64,000 nucleotides of DNA from Psettodes erumei (lineage: Eukaryota; Chordata; Actinopteri; Pleuronectiformes; Psettodidae), in the NCBI GenBank assembly GCA_016785225.1, contig JAFBJZ010000512.1, forward strand, positions 7,353,001 to 7,417,000, given 5' to 3'. The position numbers and the translations under genes are program-made. The notes beneath the pieces were generated by a model, which had not been told where the DNA came from, did no database searches, and saw only the letters and a program-made list of their open reading frames with translations. Below are positions 25,566 to 41,300 of the stretch, one piece after another (positions within the stretch are counted from its first letter, which is position 1; each line of letters starts with the position of its first letter).

Positions 25566-28500
25566 GATTATATATATGTGTGTTGTGTGTGTGTGTATAT
25601 GTATATATATGAATTAAAGATCAGCCCAGAGTGTAGAAAAACTTCTAGGGTACAGCATGGGCACTTAGATAACACCACCAAGTGGCGCATCAGTCACTGA
25701 CAGAGACCCAAAGTGATAGGGCCTGCATTTCACAGACACTGTCTCTCCTTGGCTGGTTAACTCACCCCAGAAAAAAAACGCAGAACAAAAGTGAATATCT
25801 GTGTGTCCATGTTCAAATTAACCTTGAATGTGTCAAATGTTGTGTGTTTATTGATGGATAGGGAGGCAGCATGTGGTGCTGATTTTTTTTCTGCCAACGT
25901 GATATACTCGAGGTCTGACTTGTCACAATAGTGAGCTTTGCCCAAGCAATCTCTGTGTTTTTTAAAATTTTTGTGTCTTAAGTGTTATTCAACACTTACC
26001 AAATTTATTTGGGTTGTATTTTGGCTAATCAGTAAAGATCATCAAACATATGTAAAAACACTCCAGAGTGTAAATTTTCTTACATGTTGGGTGAACATTT
26101 TTTATTTCCCCAGGATTAATTCCAGTATACAGTCTTTAAGCCCTGGGTAATCATATTGTTTTATATAGTATTCCTCATGGTCCAGAGCAAAGGTTTCCCT
26201 CTACTCATTTTATGTACATGTGCTTATTATGAAATGAATCTGGCAGTTAATTTTATGGTAATTAAAGCCCAATTTTCCCAAGGTTACTCCCAATGTCATT
26301 GCTATGTACTTTTTTGGCATTAAACTGAGTTGAAGTTGCTATCATGGGTATGCTGGGTAATTGCCATCATTAAATACCGTAAAACTGACCACAGGTGAGC
26401 GGATAATATAGACAAAAGGCTATGTTCATTACGTGTGCAAGTCAGCTCTTTTATGGAGGGACTGGGATGTCACATGACTCATTTGACCATGAACCTTCAT
26501 GAGAAGAAAGGTTCTCCGCAACTTCCATTATGACCATTCCATAATTCATCAAACACACTGAATTTTCTGAGAGGGATCCATCACCAGCTTGGAGATTTTT
26601 TTATTGACAATAGGCTGCTTTGTAGTTCACTGATCGGTTTCCAGACAAGCTGAGCAGCAGATGAGAAATGAACATGAAAAGCTGTGTTAGGATACCTGTC
26701 AAATCTGTCATTTACCCAAACTCTGTGTTCATCCCCCTCCTTATGATGAATAAATGATTAGTCAGTATTTTGAAAAAAAAAAGTCTCAGTGAATGATGGA
26801 AGAATAATGAGTCTTTCTTTGATCATGTTACATTAACTCATGTCACTAATTTGTGGTAAGTCATTGAAATTCACTGTAAGCTGCAAGCCCAATAAACCAG
26901 TGTTCCACGAAGTATTCCACTCCACATCACCAAACCCACCAGTAAATCCCGGATATCCTTGCAGATCTGAGTTATGGCTCTCCTTTGTTCTGCAGCAAAC
27001 TCTTAGGCCACCTTAGACATCTGATCCTCACTGACGACAAACCATTATTATGTCCATGATTGGTCTCCCCGTGTGGGAATACCCAGCGCTCTCCTCTCTG
27101 GCTCTGTGAGCCTGATGCTGTGTGGCAGGTCCGGCACTCCACTGCCTAAACACATCTGTCATGTTTTGTCATACTGACACAGCAACCAGTCGACTCCCAC
27201 CTCTGTGGAAGGGTATAGTATATCATACTGCAGACTCATTTGTATGCACGAAGACACATACAACAGAGATAGACAGAGGTGGAGTTGTAGTGGTAATGGA
27301 ACTTAATATTGAGCACTATCAAGGCAATGCTTGATTAGGCACCACAGGCTGCTGAAGTGACAAAGAGGCTGGCGGAAGCAGAAATGACTTGGCATATACG
27401 CAAGCTGACAAAACCTACACAAGCACATACTATCAAGCGAACCGGCATAAATACACCCCCGTATTACCTCATTTACATTTCAAAGCTTCATATGCACCCA
27501 CAGCCTTAAAAGTTCAAATCCAGGGCATCCTGCTGGCCGAGTGGTCTGATTCATACCACTTATTATACTGGTATACGGCCTAAGCAGGGAGCTTTGTTTT
27601 CTTCTTTTGTTTAACAAAAGCAAAATGCAAAAAGCAAATTAAAAAACAAAACAAAAACATATATCATACTGTATATTGACGAGGCTTATGGAAATATCAG
27701 AGAGAAGGAAGACTTCACAAGCCTTTTTTTCCCAGCTGAACCTGCTCTCATTCAACACCCTGTGCAAAACTATTCTCTTTGATTCCCTTTTCTCTCAAGG
27801 TGCTCAGCCAGTATCGATGTCAACAGGAATTCATTAGATCTAACAAAGAACAGTGAAACACAGTATGCTATGTTCTTCTGGGCCTATGTTTACTCATTCA
27901 GTGCTATCATTCAGTGCCATCAGTCAACAGTTGGACTTGGATGATAAACAAGTGTCCAAGGAAAAGAAAAAAAACAACAAAATTTGTTATATGTGAGCTG
28001 TTTTTTTAAGATGATAAATTCTCTTTTGTTTTTGCTGTTGCCTTGGTATGTCTTACATTGCATAAGATTTATATGAGAACAAAATCTGAAATGGAAATAC
28101 ACAATCAATAACTTTTCTAAAGTAACTGATGGAAATAACATCAGCTTTTCTGCCCCTCTGAACTTTAGAAAAAGTCCAAAATTGGACTTTCTATTTCTTT
28201 CGTTCACAGTCTTTATACACAAACAGTCCCATAGTGTTATGTTGGAAAGCTGTAGAAATGTACTGAATAAAAGTGGGAAAATGGGTGTGATTTTTAAAAA
28301 TGTAGCATGGTAAAGCTTCTTTAAAAGGAACCATCATTTTCTGCAAGACTGCTTTTTTGTGGTTCAGGTTCTCTGTGGGGTGTTCAGCTCAACTGTGATG
28401 GGCAGCACCCCCGTGGATTATCTTAGTATGGCTAAAGCTAATATTGTAAAAAAAAATGTCATTAGTGGATCTTGAAATGAGGAAGACACACACACCCACA

Positions 28501-31500
28501 CATCTTTGTGTGCTCCATGAGCTCTACTAATTAACCCATCGCAGTGTGGAGAACACAGGACAGCAGAGTGCAGGGATAACAGCTGAAATCTCTGAATAAC
28601 ATCTCAAATTAACATATTTCTGTGGCACCGCAAAGGCTGACTTTTGTCCTTTGTGGAATGTTGTTTTGATCCACAGCATAGAGCATTTATTTAGCTGTGT
28701 TTATGTGGTTATGGTCACATCTCAGTATATAATTTAATGGATCAATTCACTTTACAGGCTTTATTGTGAGTTTTTGACGTGTGATTTGAGTATGCACAAA
28801 CAATTTTAACCTAGTCCATGACTCTGGTCCAAATTGTATAGTGAAATAACATGTATATATAAATGTAATATCTTGTTTTCGAGAAAAAATAAATACCAGG
28901 ATCAGGAATATGTAGCAAACAGGACTGCAGCACTCTCATTGTCACAAATGATAAATCTGCATTCTGACGAGACTGAGCTATTGTTTGTTCAACATGCCAG
29001 CAGGCAAACATATTGAAATCCCAAAGGTACTGTGGACGCCGTGTTTTGTTAGTAGAAGGATACCGTCCTCCAGTGAGGAAGAGTAGTGATTTCAGTGGTA
29101 CTTTTGAAACCGCAGGAAACAGTGTGCCTGAGGCCAAAGGAAACGTGCTGGCAAAGGCTCTTTAGATCATTGCAACACGCATGAGGTCATTTACTTACTT
29201 TCTCAGTAGCTTGTGGGTTGTCCCTTTTAATGCTAGCCTCAACCACAAGATTCCTGAGAATTGCACATGGGTAGAAGTAATTCTGTTGTCTCTGCTCTGC
29301 CACTGCTAAGCACTTACAGTGCAGCGACGACACGCTACCTAGAAATGCTTTTTGCCAGTGGCCAGGCGGCCTGAGTGACAGGGATGAAGGAATGAAAGCT
29401 GCTGTCACTCAAGATTTTCCTGCCTGTCATCAGAAATGTGGTGCCTGTCATCACATCGAGCAGGCGACGGGGCACAGGTGGAGCTAAAAGTGGGAACAGC
29501 TATGGAGAGAGTTAACTGTGACTGACAGGAAGAACAGAGCAATTACAGTAGCTGCCAAGAGTTTTCAGTTCAGCAGAGGTGAGGGTAATTGAGGACTGCA
29601 ACGTGTATCTGTTCTTCTAAATCTTTCCATTTTAATCTCTGTGTTTTTGTCAGATATTCACTCGACAATGAAATTGTCACCTGACCTCCTCATGTTAGGT
29701 AAAAGGTTTCAATTATGTCCCAAAATTACAAAACAGAGACTCTTTGGCTTTGCCCAGGTGCTGCCTAATAAGGAGCACTGCCCAGCTAAATTGTTCAAAA
29801 TTGCCTGAGTTATGACCAATGTAAAATCGTATTCACTTCCCTTACAGCCTAGAACTGAGCCATAAAAAAGTATATTAAATAACAGATTTTTTTTTTGTTA
29901 CAAAGTGTAATGGCTCATGTGGGCTGTATATGCAAATTATTGAATAATGAATTTTAGGTCCCTCCAACAATGCTCTATGTGAAGCTAAAAAAATCAAAGG
30001 GTCATGTTCAGAGCAGTGGCATTTCCCAGAGTACAGGCTCGCTAAACAGCAGGAGACAAACATGGCCCCTCTCCAGGAACACAAGATGGCACAGGCAGAT
30101 GGCTGATTACATCCCATAATGCCTAATTGTAAATGATGAGGCAGGTGTCAAATTATCCCTGCCCACAATTGAATGGGAATTCATAACACTGCGTCCGAGG
30201 CAAATATAATCTGTAATTTCCAAGAGAAATTTAGGTGGTAAGGATTACTATGACTTTATATGAGAAAAAGACACGTGAAGACAGTTTCATGAAATAAGAT
30301 GTTAGAGAAACATGTAATATTTCTACTGCTCCTGCTGAGTCCAATTATGTACTGTGCAAAAGATGGCGGGTGGTACACACACCATGGTGCTGAGGTCATG
30401 GAAGTTCATTCCCCTCAGAGAGAAGAGGTTGTGGCTGGTTGAAGTTTAAATATAACGCTGAGTCCTTCAATGAAATCTTCACAGAGCACTGACCCCTGAA
30501 TAGACGCTCTACAAGAGAAGCTTTTAGTGGATAATGAATTTGTGGAAATTTCTAAAATCTCTCATCAAACTGGCAATATGCATGTGTCAGCGTTAGCTTC
30601 TGCTTGCTTGGGAAACCATAATACCTCTTAAAATGTGTTTACTCACGGACTTGAAAATATATTTTCCAGTGTATGATGAATTATTTATCCCCTTTGTTCA
30701 GCTTATGCAGTTGCCATGTGTCATTCGTTGTCTTTGAAAAGAGTAAATTATGATGTTTTCCAGTATGTTTGTTTACTCTCTCCTGTGGTCTCCTGTCAGC
30801 CTGGAGACTTCGCTCATATTGTTTATTGTCCTTCATTTGTTTCCGAGAGGGTTCATCCACCAATTTTACACAAAGACTTAAGTAAAGGTGACCTGTTACA
30901 CATCATGGAGCACACGTGGCCTGTGAGAATGGTTAGATTAATGTTATATTAACTATGAAAGTGAAAGATTAGGACGTGTGTGTTTGTGTCTGTGTGTGCG
31001 TGTGTGCGGGGGTGGTAGGAGTGGGGGTCCTAATTCAGTATTGTGTTGCATTTTGGGATATATAGGGTTGACATTGACAAGCTCATAGGGATTAAAGTCA
31101 GGACAGCAAAGATGTTTGGACATCAATGAGTTACTCAAGGTCGTTGCTCTTTACTCAGGCCTGAGAAGGGCACTTTGATTGTCTCGGCCAGCTAAACAAG
31201 TCTGCAATGCTTTCTCTTCATCTCTATTTGCTCGTCTGTCTCTCCTCACAGGTCACTGTGTCCCTGTTCTCCTTCTCATCCTCCCAAACTGGATTATTGC
31301 CTCTCCATCCAGACACAGTCACTTCTGTTAATTAGAACAAACCTTTTAGTCATTGAACATACATCTTCTCTGCCCATACTAGCCAAGAACGAAGTAGACT
31401 TGCCACAGACCATCATTAATTTGAACTGTCTACCCTTTCTGTCTCGTCCGAACCCCTGCCGACTCTCCGTGGTGGCAGCGCAGCTCTTGTCCAGAAGCAT

Positions 31501-34500
31501 TGAGCTGCTAAATGGCCACAACCAACCGTCCGGAACGACCCGGCAGTGAATATTAAAAATCCATCAGGCAGCAAATCAACAAGCCAGTACATGGCAAACA
31601 CTATTATTTTCATATGGTGTTAGCATCACCCTTGGCCCCCCATTAACGCAGCGGTGTTATAAAGAAAGTGAATCAGCACCATTATTGCGTCTGAGAACCA
31701 ACAACCTATTAGGGACTTTTGACCTGCTGGTTCAACATTCTGTCACAGCCATGTGACGATAACCATGTTTAGAGTGTGTACGTGGAAAAGGAGAGAGTGA
31801 AAAAGAGAGAGAACAAACTTCAGAAGGACACCCACAGATGAGGAGAAAAAACACAGGAATCCTGAGAGCCTTGGACAAAGAAGTGATGTTGATTGCTTGC
31901 ACACATAGCCAAAGGTTGTCCCTATAAAAGCTTGCCCTTTCCTGAGCAGCCTGGCCCCTTTCTCTTATGAGCACGCTCATATGCTTTTAACGATGCTCTC
32001 TACCATCTCTGTGCTGAGCATTCGCCCCAGGAAGACACTGTTCCATTACCCCTACCCTATCCCACCGCCCCCCTCCCACAGAGGAACACGCAAACACATT
32101 TGATGTAGTTGTACAACATGTAGAGATGTGCAGGCCTGGGGTGCTGGGCAGGGTCATACAGGTGGAACTCTGGGAATTTAGGTTGTATAGTACAAATACG
32201 CAAAGGGGCGGAAAAGATAAGAAACTGAAATAGAACCAAAAGTCTGACTGTTTGGTGACCTCAGTGTCAGAATGCACTGCCGGAGACTTAGGAAAGGCAC
32301 TCATAGTGAGACAGAGAAAGAAGGATAGGGATAGATCAAGGACATGCTTACACATTGTTGCTTAGATGGTGGTGGTGCAAGGAGCATCTTTCCGAAAGGT
32401 TGTTTTTTGCAGCATGTCTTTTTGTTTTAATAATCTCATGTGATCTTTGATTGTTCTAACATACCATTTTATATTTATCATTATTATTTTTTTTATCTTT
32501 TTCAAAGTAACACTTCTTTGACCATATTTTGCATGGCAAGGATGTTTGCTATGGGAACTTGAAACATCATGACAGCTATAAAAATTGTTGAAATAAAAAC
32601 TAAATGAACAGTACTTGCTCTTGAATGAAAATTAAAGAAAAGTGTTTTCACATAAAGGTCTGTTGAGACAACGACACAACTGCCACCTGTGTTTCTTGTT
32701 AATATCTAAACTGGTGATTTGCAGCTCCCAGGAATTTCGCTCCACTACTTAGTTAATACTGGCTTCAGTAAGTTGCCAGCATAGTCTCAATGCCACACAC
32801 AACAAAGAAACAGCAAATCCCTAGACAACTAGCCTTGGGCAAAGGACTCTATCCCCCTGACCCACTCCACATGGCCAGGCTGAGTGTCCCACATCGCCTG
32901 CCCACTCCACAGCATATGGAAGCAAAGAGCTGCCAACGGTGCAAATGGTGGTTTAGATTCATCTGAGCCCAGCTGTCACCGTGTGGCACCTGGGGCATGA
33001 GTCTCCTCAAGCTAAACTCTGCTACAATCACGCCACGGGTACGCTGAAGAGAAACTGCTGCAATATAAGCGCTTCTGCTCCCTCCAGCCAACTTGATAAG
33101 TATTTCATCTCTCCCAATCTCCAGAGCCATTTGCACAGACATCTATAAAAAAAAAAGTGAAATGATAACCCTGAATTTTGTGTAAATGCTGGTTTTATTG
33201 TTGATACATATTTCTAAGTCTCATATGAGGGACCAAATTGGATTTTGAAATTATTGCTGTCTATGTTTTTTGACACAGCATTCTTTTTTCTTATGCAAAT
33301 AAATGAACAGCAGCCACTGTCTCTAATGTCCCTGCTCTCTGCCACAGGGCAGACATTAGTGTCATACACTCTTCAGTGGAGACATGTCATAAAAGACACA
33401 TCAATAACCAGAGACATCTCAATGTTCTCTTTTATTATTATTCCTTAATGCTAGCAGAGGCAAGATTTAATGCCTTGTGCATTTTTCTCCTGCCTTCCAT
33501 TGCTTATCTGTGGAGTTTCATTAGCATACAAAGCCCTGTTTTAGTGGCATTGGGGGTTTGTGGTAGATAGCAGCCAGCCAGTTAGCTCATCTCACTAACC
33601 CCCTTTGTGTGCGTTTCTTGCTGCCAGGGCTAAAGATGATGGTTCTGTGGCACGTTTGGGAGTCTCTGTCACATTAATCCTTCCCACACACTGCTCTAAA
33701 CCCAGCAGCACACAGCCCTACTCTAGAGTTACTCAGATGGCCCCAGACACTGTAAGCAAGAGGGTCGAAGACAGGAAAGCATCTGGCAAAGGAAGAAAGA
33801 AGTTGGGCAAAGGTAAAAAGTCACTCAGGCATCTGTGCTTAGTCAGCTTAGCTTGTGTGTATGATGAGAAAGAAAGGGGAGAGGAGAGGTGAGGTGAGGG
33901 GAGAGGTGCAGCAAGAATGTAGACCCTGCGAAGATGGGTGGTTTTACTTTTGTGAAATATTCTATGCCTTTCATAACAGAACTTATAAGGTATCTCCTCC
34001 CATTCCATCTGGGAGATGGTGCTGAAATATTTGTATGCCATGCCTGTCATACATTTGGGGGCTGCAATGTAAACTTGCTTCCAGACTTGGCCTGTGAAAT
34101 GCATTACTATGCAGGGAGCTTCTGCCTTCAGCAGCATGGGTGCCGATCCCTCTCATCCTTCCAAGTATCTCCAGCATCTACAAGCCCTTCCAGCTTTCTG
34201 TTACCTAAATGGGAAGCATCTGAAATGTCAGGGGGAGATGGGAGCTGCAGACACCCAGTCAACAAGCAATTCATTTTCCCTCAGCCTTGCTTCTCTAACC
34301 GTGACAAGTTCTTTCTCACTTACAGAAATGAGGCAGCACACACAAACACAAACGCACATACAATTATGAGGGGCCAAAAAAATTAATTGCAGAAATTCTC
34401 ATCTTTAAACTCTTCTAAGTGCAGAGGAAAATTAAATTCATCATGAATAACTCGGACTTAATTTATTTTTCTCATCCCTCCTGTTTACTGTATCTGTCCT

Positions 34501-36111
34501 CATGCCAATCGGTCAACTCAAGTCAATAAAGTGTTGTTGTTTCATCAATACCGTTCAACATAACTATGTTTACACTCTCCCATGGGAGACAGCTGCATCA
34601 GTTGCCTGCCATCACCAAAGAAGAGAACTAGTGTCTCTTTATTTTGATTACATACCATTTGGTGTGATACTACTGTAAACTTCAATTATCAGCAGTGGTA
34701 CCAGGTGTTGTGATGGCAAGAGGAGACATTGTGTAACACGTGTAAAGATGGGTATTGGGAGATGTTGGAGGTTGCACTGGGAATAAAAAGGCATTCATTA
34801 TAATGTGCTACCTAGCTCAGAGGAAGAAGCTACATGAGGTGTATAATGACATTTAGCACCAGCACAGAACACTGGGAACATATCTAATTACCAGGCAAAT
34901 CATCAAGGAGGCTGTGGGCTGCTTCAGAAAGCACCGGCAAGTGCAGCCAAAGAGAGAGGTCACAAAAAACTCCAGCATATTCAGTTGCGTGAAATGACTG
35001 CCTACATCAACAATGAGTGTTTATGTCACTGTTGTACATTTCTACACTACTCGTGCCCAAACATGTGGAGAGCACACTTGCACAAAAGATTCCCCATGGC
35101 GAACGCAGCTGTTGGCTTTAATAACTTGCATTAGAGTAAGCACATACCTGCAGGGAAGTGCTCCAAAGATGAAGTCTAACGCTTCCATCTCCCTAGGTCA
35201 CAGCACCCTATCCTTCACACTGCCAAGCAAACACTTGGACATGGAGTAAATCTGGGGCACTGTGTGCTCAGGTTCGATCTTATCACACTTGTGTAAATTT
35301 CCTTCAACACTGTAAAGTTATGCCTTTGCTGGCTTAGGGCGCGAGGTGAGTGTGCAGAAATACTTGCTGCATAGACTGTGTGTGTGTTCGCGTGCTTGTG
35401 CATGTGTGTGTGTTCTTGATCTTCGCAGGAAATCTGACAGGCCAGTGTGCCTGCGGATTAGAGAGGCCTCTGTTTGGGTGGCTGCATAATTAGGACAACT
35501 CTGTTGACAGTGCTGCAAAGTGGCCTGCTTTTTCAACACCACCATTTCTCCCCCTTTCTCTGTTCCGTCCCTCCACTTTATAAGTCTTCAAACAAAAACC
35601 TAGCTACTGTAAATTAACTCAGGCAAGTGGCGGTTTCTGGGACATGGTAACAACAATTCCATTCTAAGTACCGCTAGACTTTTGCAAATGAACTTAATGA
35701 GCTGTATTGGGTTTGGTAAAGTAGAAGCTGTGTGGTAAAATAAACTCCTGGGCTTACAGTATATTTGGACTCTATGTTATTTTGCCTTAAGTGTGCAGGT
35801 TTTCTTCCCCCAGTCCAGCCTCATGAGGCCAGATCAACCGGAAACTTTAAATTGTCTATAGTTGTGCACTTTTGTTAGTTTACGCTTTAGCCATTTAGAC
35901 TGACACGCTCTCCAGAATGTCTCCTCGCCTCTCAGGTACAGTAATGCAGACTGAGATGGGCTTTACCTCTGCGTGTCCTTCACTGGGAATAAGCAGGTAG
36001 AAAAAAGGTATTTGGAAGGATGTCTGGATATATGGCCACAAGGTTAAAAGCATCACCTCTGTATATAGACTGAAGAAGAACTCCAGGTAATTGAATGAAG
36101 ACCGGGAATAC

Positions 36112-36136
36112 ATTTTTTTTCTTTTTCTTTTTTTTA
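36112..36136. repeat. Poly-T-rich run
   Basis: T-runs interrupted by single cytosines. Confidence 0.85.
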
Positions 36137-38311
36137 TTGTTTAGCAAACAGATGGGTGAAAAAATATATATCTCCAGTGTTTTTGAGGCCTTTAGAAGGG
36201 AACAGTTGTCATACTTGCTGTGAACTACAACTAACTGAACCTCGCAGCTCAATGCCATCCTCTTGCCACAAGCAGTCAGAAAGTGCTCAGTTGGAGACCT
36301 GTGTGGGTCTGTATGTGTGGATGTTGATCAAGTGTGTGTGGGTGTATGGCTGGCTGGCTGGCTGGCTAAGACAAGGCATCCTGGCCATCCTGAAATGCAG
36401 CATGACAGGGTCTGCTGGCCTGTTGTGCACCAGGTAATGGCTGACATTTCTTCATTTGTGCATCTAATTGCTGATTTACACTGCCTCTAATGGCATGTGA
36501 AGTCAGATCCAGACTCTGTAATGGGCAAGGGAATCTAGCCAGAGGTGTCCAAACAGTTCCCTCCTCCTCTCTGTCTCTCCTCCCATCTCTCTCCCTGTCT
36601 GTCTCTTCCACTCTCCTGTGGCTGGCTGACATCTTCTCTGCATCCTTTATTTATGCACTCTTTCATTAGTATGGTGTTCTCCTGGATACTTGCCAAGTCA
36701 AATTGTCACTTACGATCAGAGATGAGTTACATGAGTTTAAATATATTTTTTTTAATTTTTATTTTATTTTTATTTGCTGTCTTCCCATCATTCCAATCCC
36801 ATCATGGGGTGACTTGCGCAGGCTCTGCACACAGAGGCTACCAAACTGTTTAGAGATCAGTTGACTGGAAAGAATGGAAAGCAGGCTGGCAGGAAGTGAG
36901 TCAATGGATTGGCATAAACTGACACTAAGCAGAAGCACATTGTACACCATTTTTCCTGTGCATTTAGTGAGGATTATGAATTTCTGAAATAGGACACAAT
37001 ATGCTTTGTTTATACTCAGGGAAACAAGCCATTTCAAAATGAATATTTTCCATATGAAATGCATCCACACCAGGAACATAATAAAGTTACAACATTACTG
37101 CCACCATCTTCCTATACTGTATGTGGTTATGAGGTGGGGACAAAAAGATGGAGGAAGAGATCAACCATTTATTACAGCATAAGGCCCAAGTCATTTCCAG
37201 GAAATGAACACACACTCGGGTGTGATATATGGGATCCCCTCGTCCATGTAACGGCAATCTAAGTGTCCTTTATGATTTCATTCAAAATCCCTCGTCCTTG
37301 TATGGTGCAACTAAACACATTAAGGCAAAATGACGGATGGGCCCTTTGAGTGTGAGGAAAGCTAGTGGAGGATACAATATGTATTCTCCACCCGCAGGGG
37401 TTGGGGATGGGTTTTCTATTAATTATAGTGAAAGGGATTTGCCCCACTGCATATTGTTCAGGTCCAGTGGATGCCATGGCGGCATGGGTGTGTATGTATG
37501 TGTGATGGCTCAAATGTCCCACTGTGGCATGCCAGTGTTGCGCTAAATGGAGCTGACTTTAATGGCTGCCTTAATGAAATGCCTGGGCCCTAATTAAGCC
37601 CTCTCCACATTGGTGGGGACAAGCCAGATTCAGTCTCTCTCTCTCTCTCTGACTTCCCTTAAGGCCTGTTCCCTCTCTTCCTCTAGGACGTGTTGCCTTG
37701 ACATCTAAACGCTCCCTTCTAATGGATAAATTGTGTCTGGCATGTACATTTGTCTGTGCCAGCATATGTTTGAGCAACAGAGCTTTGATAACACAAAATC
37801 TACTGTCAGCTTCTTTCTTCTGGCAGCACCTGAATTCTGAACCATTCTGAACATTTCAGTTTTTCTTGCTCATCAGGGACCTTAAAATGGAGAATATCAT
37901 TGATTGCAGTAATATTAGGCTTGGTATTTTTTTAATTGCCTTTGCTGCACTTGTTCAGAAATAACTCCTTAGTGATCCAGTGGCCTGAGAATCATGAGTT
38001 TATATTTTTTATAATTCATAGTGCGTCTGTCACTGACTCGTCTTCAACCTTTTGATAAGAGAATGACTTTCCTAAACACAACGTCATGAATATGAGAAGC
38101 GTGTCGAGTGAGCTGACCTTCTGAATGTTCCTTAGCAATGTGACACACTGTGGTGACGGCCAGACAAAGTGACTCTTTGAGATATTAAAGGTTTTGGTCA
38201 TGCGCACATCGAGCAGTGATTAATGGTCCTGCAGACATAGCAAAGCCATTTTTTCATCTTCCTAACAGACCTACAAGAAACCAACCATTCTCCATCTTTC
38301 ATACACACTCT

Positions 38312-38360
38312 CACGCGCACACGCACACACATGCACACACACACACACACGCACACATAC
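38312..38360. repeat. (CA)n-type imperfect microsatellite
   Basis: CA units interrupted by GCAC and ATGC. Confidence 0.93.
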
Positions 38361-41300
38361 TACAGCTGCACTATGATGGTGTAATTAATTGCAAGAATAC
38401 CTTGATGAATGTTTTGCTCTTGTCTGGGCATCTCTTCAGTAAACATAAAACAGTCTGACAAACAGCCTCGGTTTGAGTTTTTTCTGTAATTGTCAGCTTT
38501 GACCTACAGCTGTGTTGAAGAGTAAAGCAAACATTTGATAAAAATCAGTTCACATAACTCAACAGCACTGTTTCTTCTCTTCTCCCTTCTATTTCATTTG
38601 GCTCGCTTTAATCATGTTTCTCTGCTGGCTGTCCAAGTAAATAATGAGTAGTTTCAAGATGTCTTTGATTTGCAAGGCCTTAGCCAGGTCACAGCTCAGT
38701 TGGCACAGACCCAACCCCTCCTCCCCCAAAAATCTCGCTTGCTGAAGGCTCATTAGGAGCCTTGCAGCGTGAAGCCAGGGTCACCCGATGATATGGAGTC
38801 TTTTTATTGAAAAAAACTTGATCCTGGAGATCACGAAAATGTGCTCCACCATGATGGCAAGAAAGAGGGAGACAATTTTTCCAAATGACAAATTATATGC
38901 TTTGGGCTTGGAGAAAGAGAGAGATCGAGGGGGAATAGAGACAGACAGAAGAGCGAGAGAGAGAGAAAGTGGGAGAGGATGTAATACTCTATATATCTAT
39001 GTGACTCTAAAGCCTGCAGATGAAAAGTCACATCATGTCAGACCCAGTTTTGATGCATGCTGCCCTCAGATGAGGCAGCTGGCAGATATACTGTGGGTAA
39101 GAAGGCTATTCGATCAACATTTCCAGAGGGTTATCAACATCAGTGTTTGATAAGAGTGTCCCATACAGATGAAAAATGCAAATAAATCATTTCTATCTCT
39201 CAGCGCCAACTGTGAGAATGAGTACAAACAGCCATTAGCAAAGCAGAAGTACAATGTCTGTCCTTTCTGTGCTGGAATCTTCAGCCTCACATCTGCCCTT
39301 CTTCTTCATATATTTGCTCACTGGTATATTTTAGATTGCAGATGGAACCCAGCACTGATTGTGTTAGCTTGGATACTTTCAAAATTAATGACTCCAGCAC
39401 CAGTGGTTGTGCTACGGACACCCCATGTTTATCTGTTTTACATGTGCACTCCATTTATTTCCACCTCTCAAGATTTGTTTCTGTCTACTCCGGTACATGT
39501 TAGAACAAACTCAAAATCTGTGCACACATAAATACGTGCATGCCCTCTGTGTTTGTGTGTGTCTGTGTGTGTGTTTTTCTGTATGTGCACTTGTGGACAC
39601 GCACAATATGAGTTTATAGAATTAATGCCAATCAGTGAACACATCTGCAACAGACTCGGTGTTGGCAAAATGGTAATATTTGGTGCATCATTAGGCACTG
39701 GCATTCCAACAGCTGGGGGAGAAACCATGCTGTGACAGTCCAAAAGCAAGATATTTTCACCAACGAAGACAATGTTTCCACTTTTTCTGAGCAACTCATA
39801 TCATGTCACACTAGCATATGCCTGAATAGTGAGGAGGATGGATTCTCATGAGCACAAATGTTTTTTATAGTTCCGGAGTTATTTAAGAGAAACTTAGTTG
39901 AGGTTGGCTTCTATAAATAATGCTCTTTTTAAAAATGATAGAAGATGTCTTTCCTGAAATTATGACCCTCTCCACAGAGTGGATTCCATTGGCCTCTACC
40001 CCCATTATTCTGGCACATCCCATCCCTCTCATCCCTCTCCCTGCCTGCTCTCTGCGTGACAACTTCATTACCTTGGAGATGCAGGGGATACTAGCAATAA
40101 TTATTCATAAAAAATATGTACCTGCAAATTAATGGAGACGCATTATGCATGCTGCTCTATCCCGGTAATGTATTTTAAGGTATTTTTAACACTAGGCTAA
40201 CACCCTTGCACAGGTTAGAACCTGCAACCTATTATTCATATTCAGCACTATTTCAGCCAAGGTTAACTGTAGGTCCAAAAGAACAAAGTGGTAATAATGG
40301 TGTCACTACATTATGCGTTAACACACGCTGCTCATTTTAATCAGAATCCTCACTTACATACAGCACTACAGAATTTTCATGTCTGTCAAATACTCAACCT
40401 TTGATTTCTAGATTCTTTTACTTACTGGGAATTTGCAACCTAATAGCAAATTGCCCACTGATTAGAAGTGATGATAATGGTTTTGGACAATTAATTCATA
40501 CTTTATGCATGTGAGCAAACCCTTATCTGGGATATGTTTATATCACAACACATATGTGTGGTTCTACAGTCTGTGTGACCAGAGGTCTTCTCTTGGGACC
40601 ACTTATAACACTGATGACCTCCAGTGAATTACAGTAGCTGTAGTTGTTGTCTGTGGGGGGCACAAAGCAACAGTGGGAAAAACCCTGTGATAAGTTCAAG
40701 CTACAGATAGAGAGGCAGAGCGAAAGAAATTGAGACACAAGGAGTCAGACAGAGTCAGGGAAGGTTCGGGACAGAAGAATCAGGTTGTGACATGTTAATT
40801 GCTCCTCTGCAGCCAGGTGCAGGAGAAAGTTGTCATCCTGTAGTGTCTAAAACTGCCTGGGAGTCATAGACCCACTCTTCTTCATTCACACCTGATGGGC
40901 ACTGACAAATAAACACACAGACACAAGTGCTGCCTGCAGTAGCATAACGGAATCTGATGTTTATCATCCCAAAGGGCATCAACTCACATCGCCAGTCCAG
41001 CTCACTCCAACTGATTGCAACAAACTCACTTACTGAGATGTAGCCTCGCCGTCAAATTTCCACCATCCATTTTTAGCTCTCTTCGAGCAGCAGGTAAGGT
41101 ACTTGTGTACCTCTTCAGTTATCGGTGTAGTTCACCCCAATGGTACTACTTTCTGACTGTCCGAGAAATGTCAGGCTGGAGACTCTAGTAAGGGATTTGA
41201 GATTGGATATTGGGTCATATTTCAAATGACTGCATACGTAGAATTAGGGTAAGTACTCTCAACTACAACCCTCTGGGCTCTGCAAGTGTTGGAAGGCATT

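Noticed and set aside
27606..27622. Short palindrome CTTTTGTT-T-AACAAAAG
   Set aside because: It lies in low-complexity A/T-rich sequence, where such symmetry is expected often.
33733..34386. Overlapping frames of 134 and 150 codons on opposite strands
   Set aside because: They overlap one another on both strands, contain low-complexity Ser/Pro/Leu stretches from pyrimidine-rich DNA and show no family signature.
35271..35280. GGTTCGATCT resembling a tRNA B box
   Set aside because: The closing CC of the B box, an A box at the right distance and a cloverleaf are all missing.
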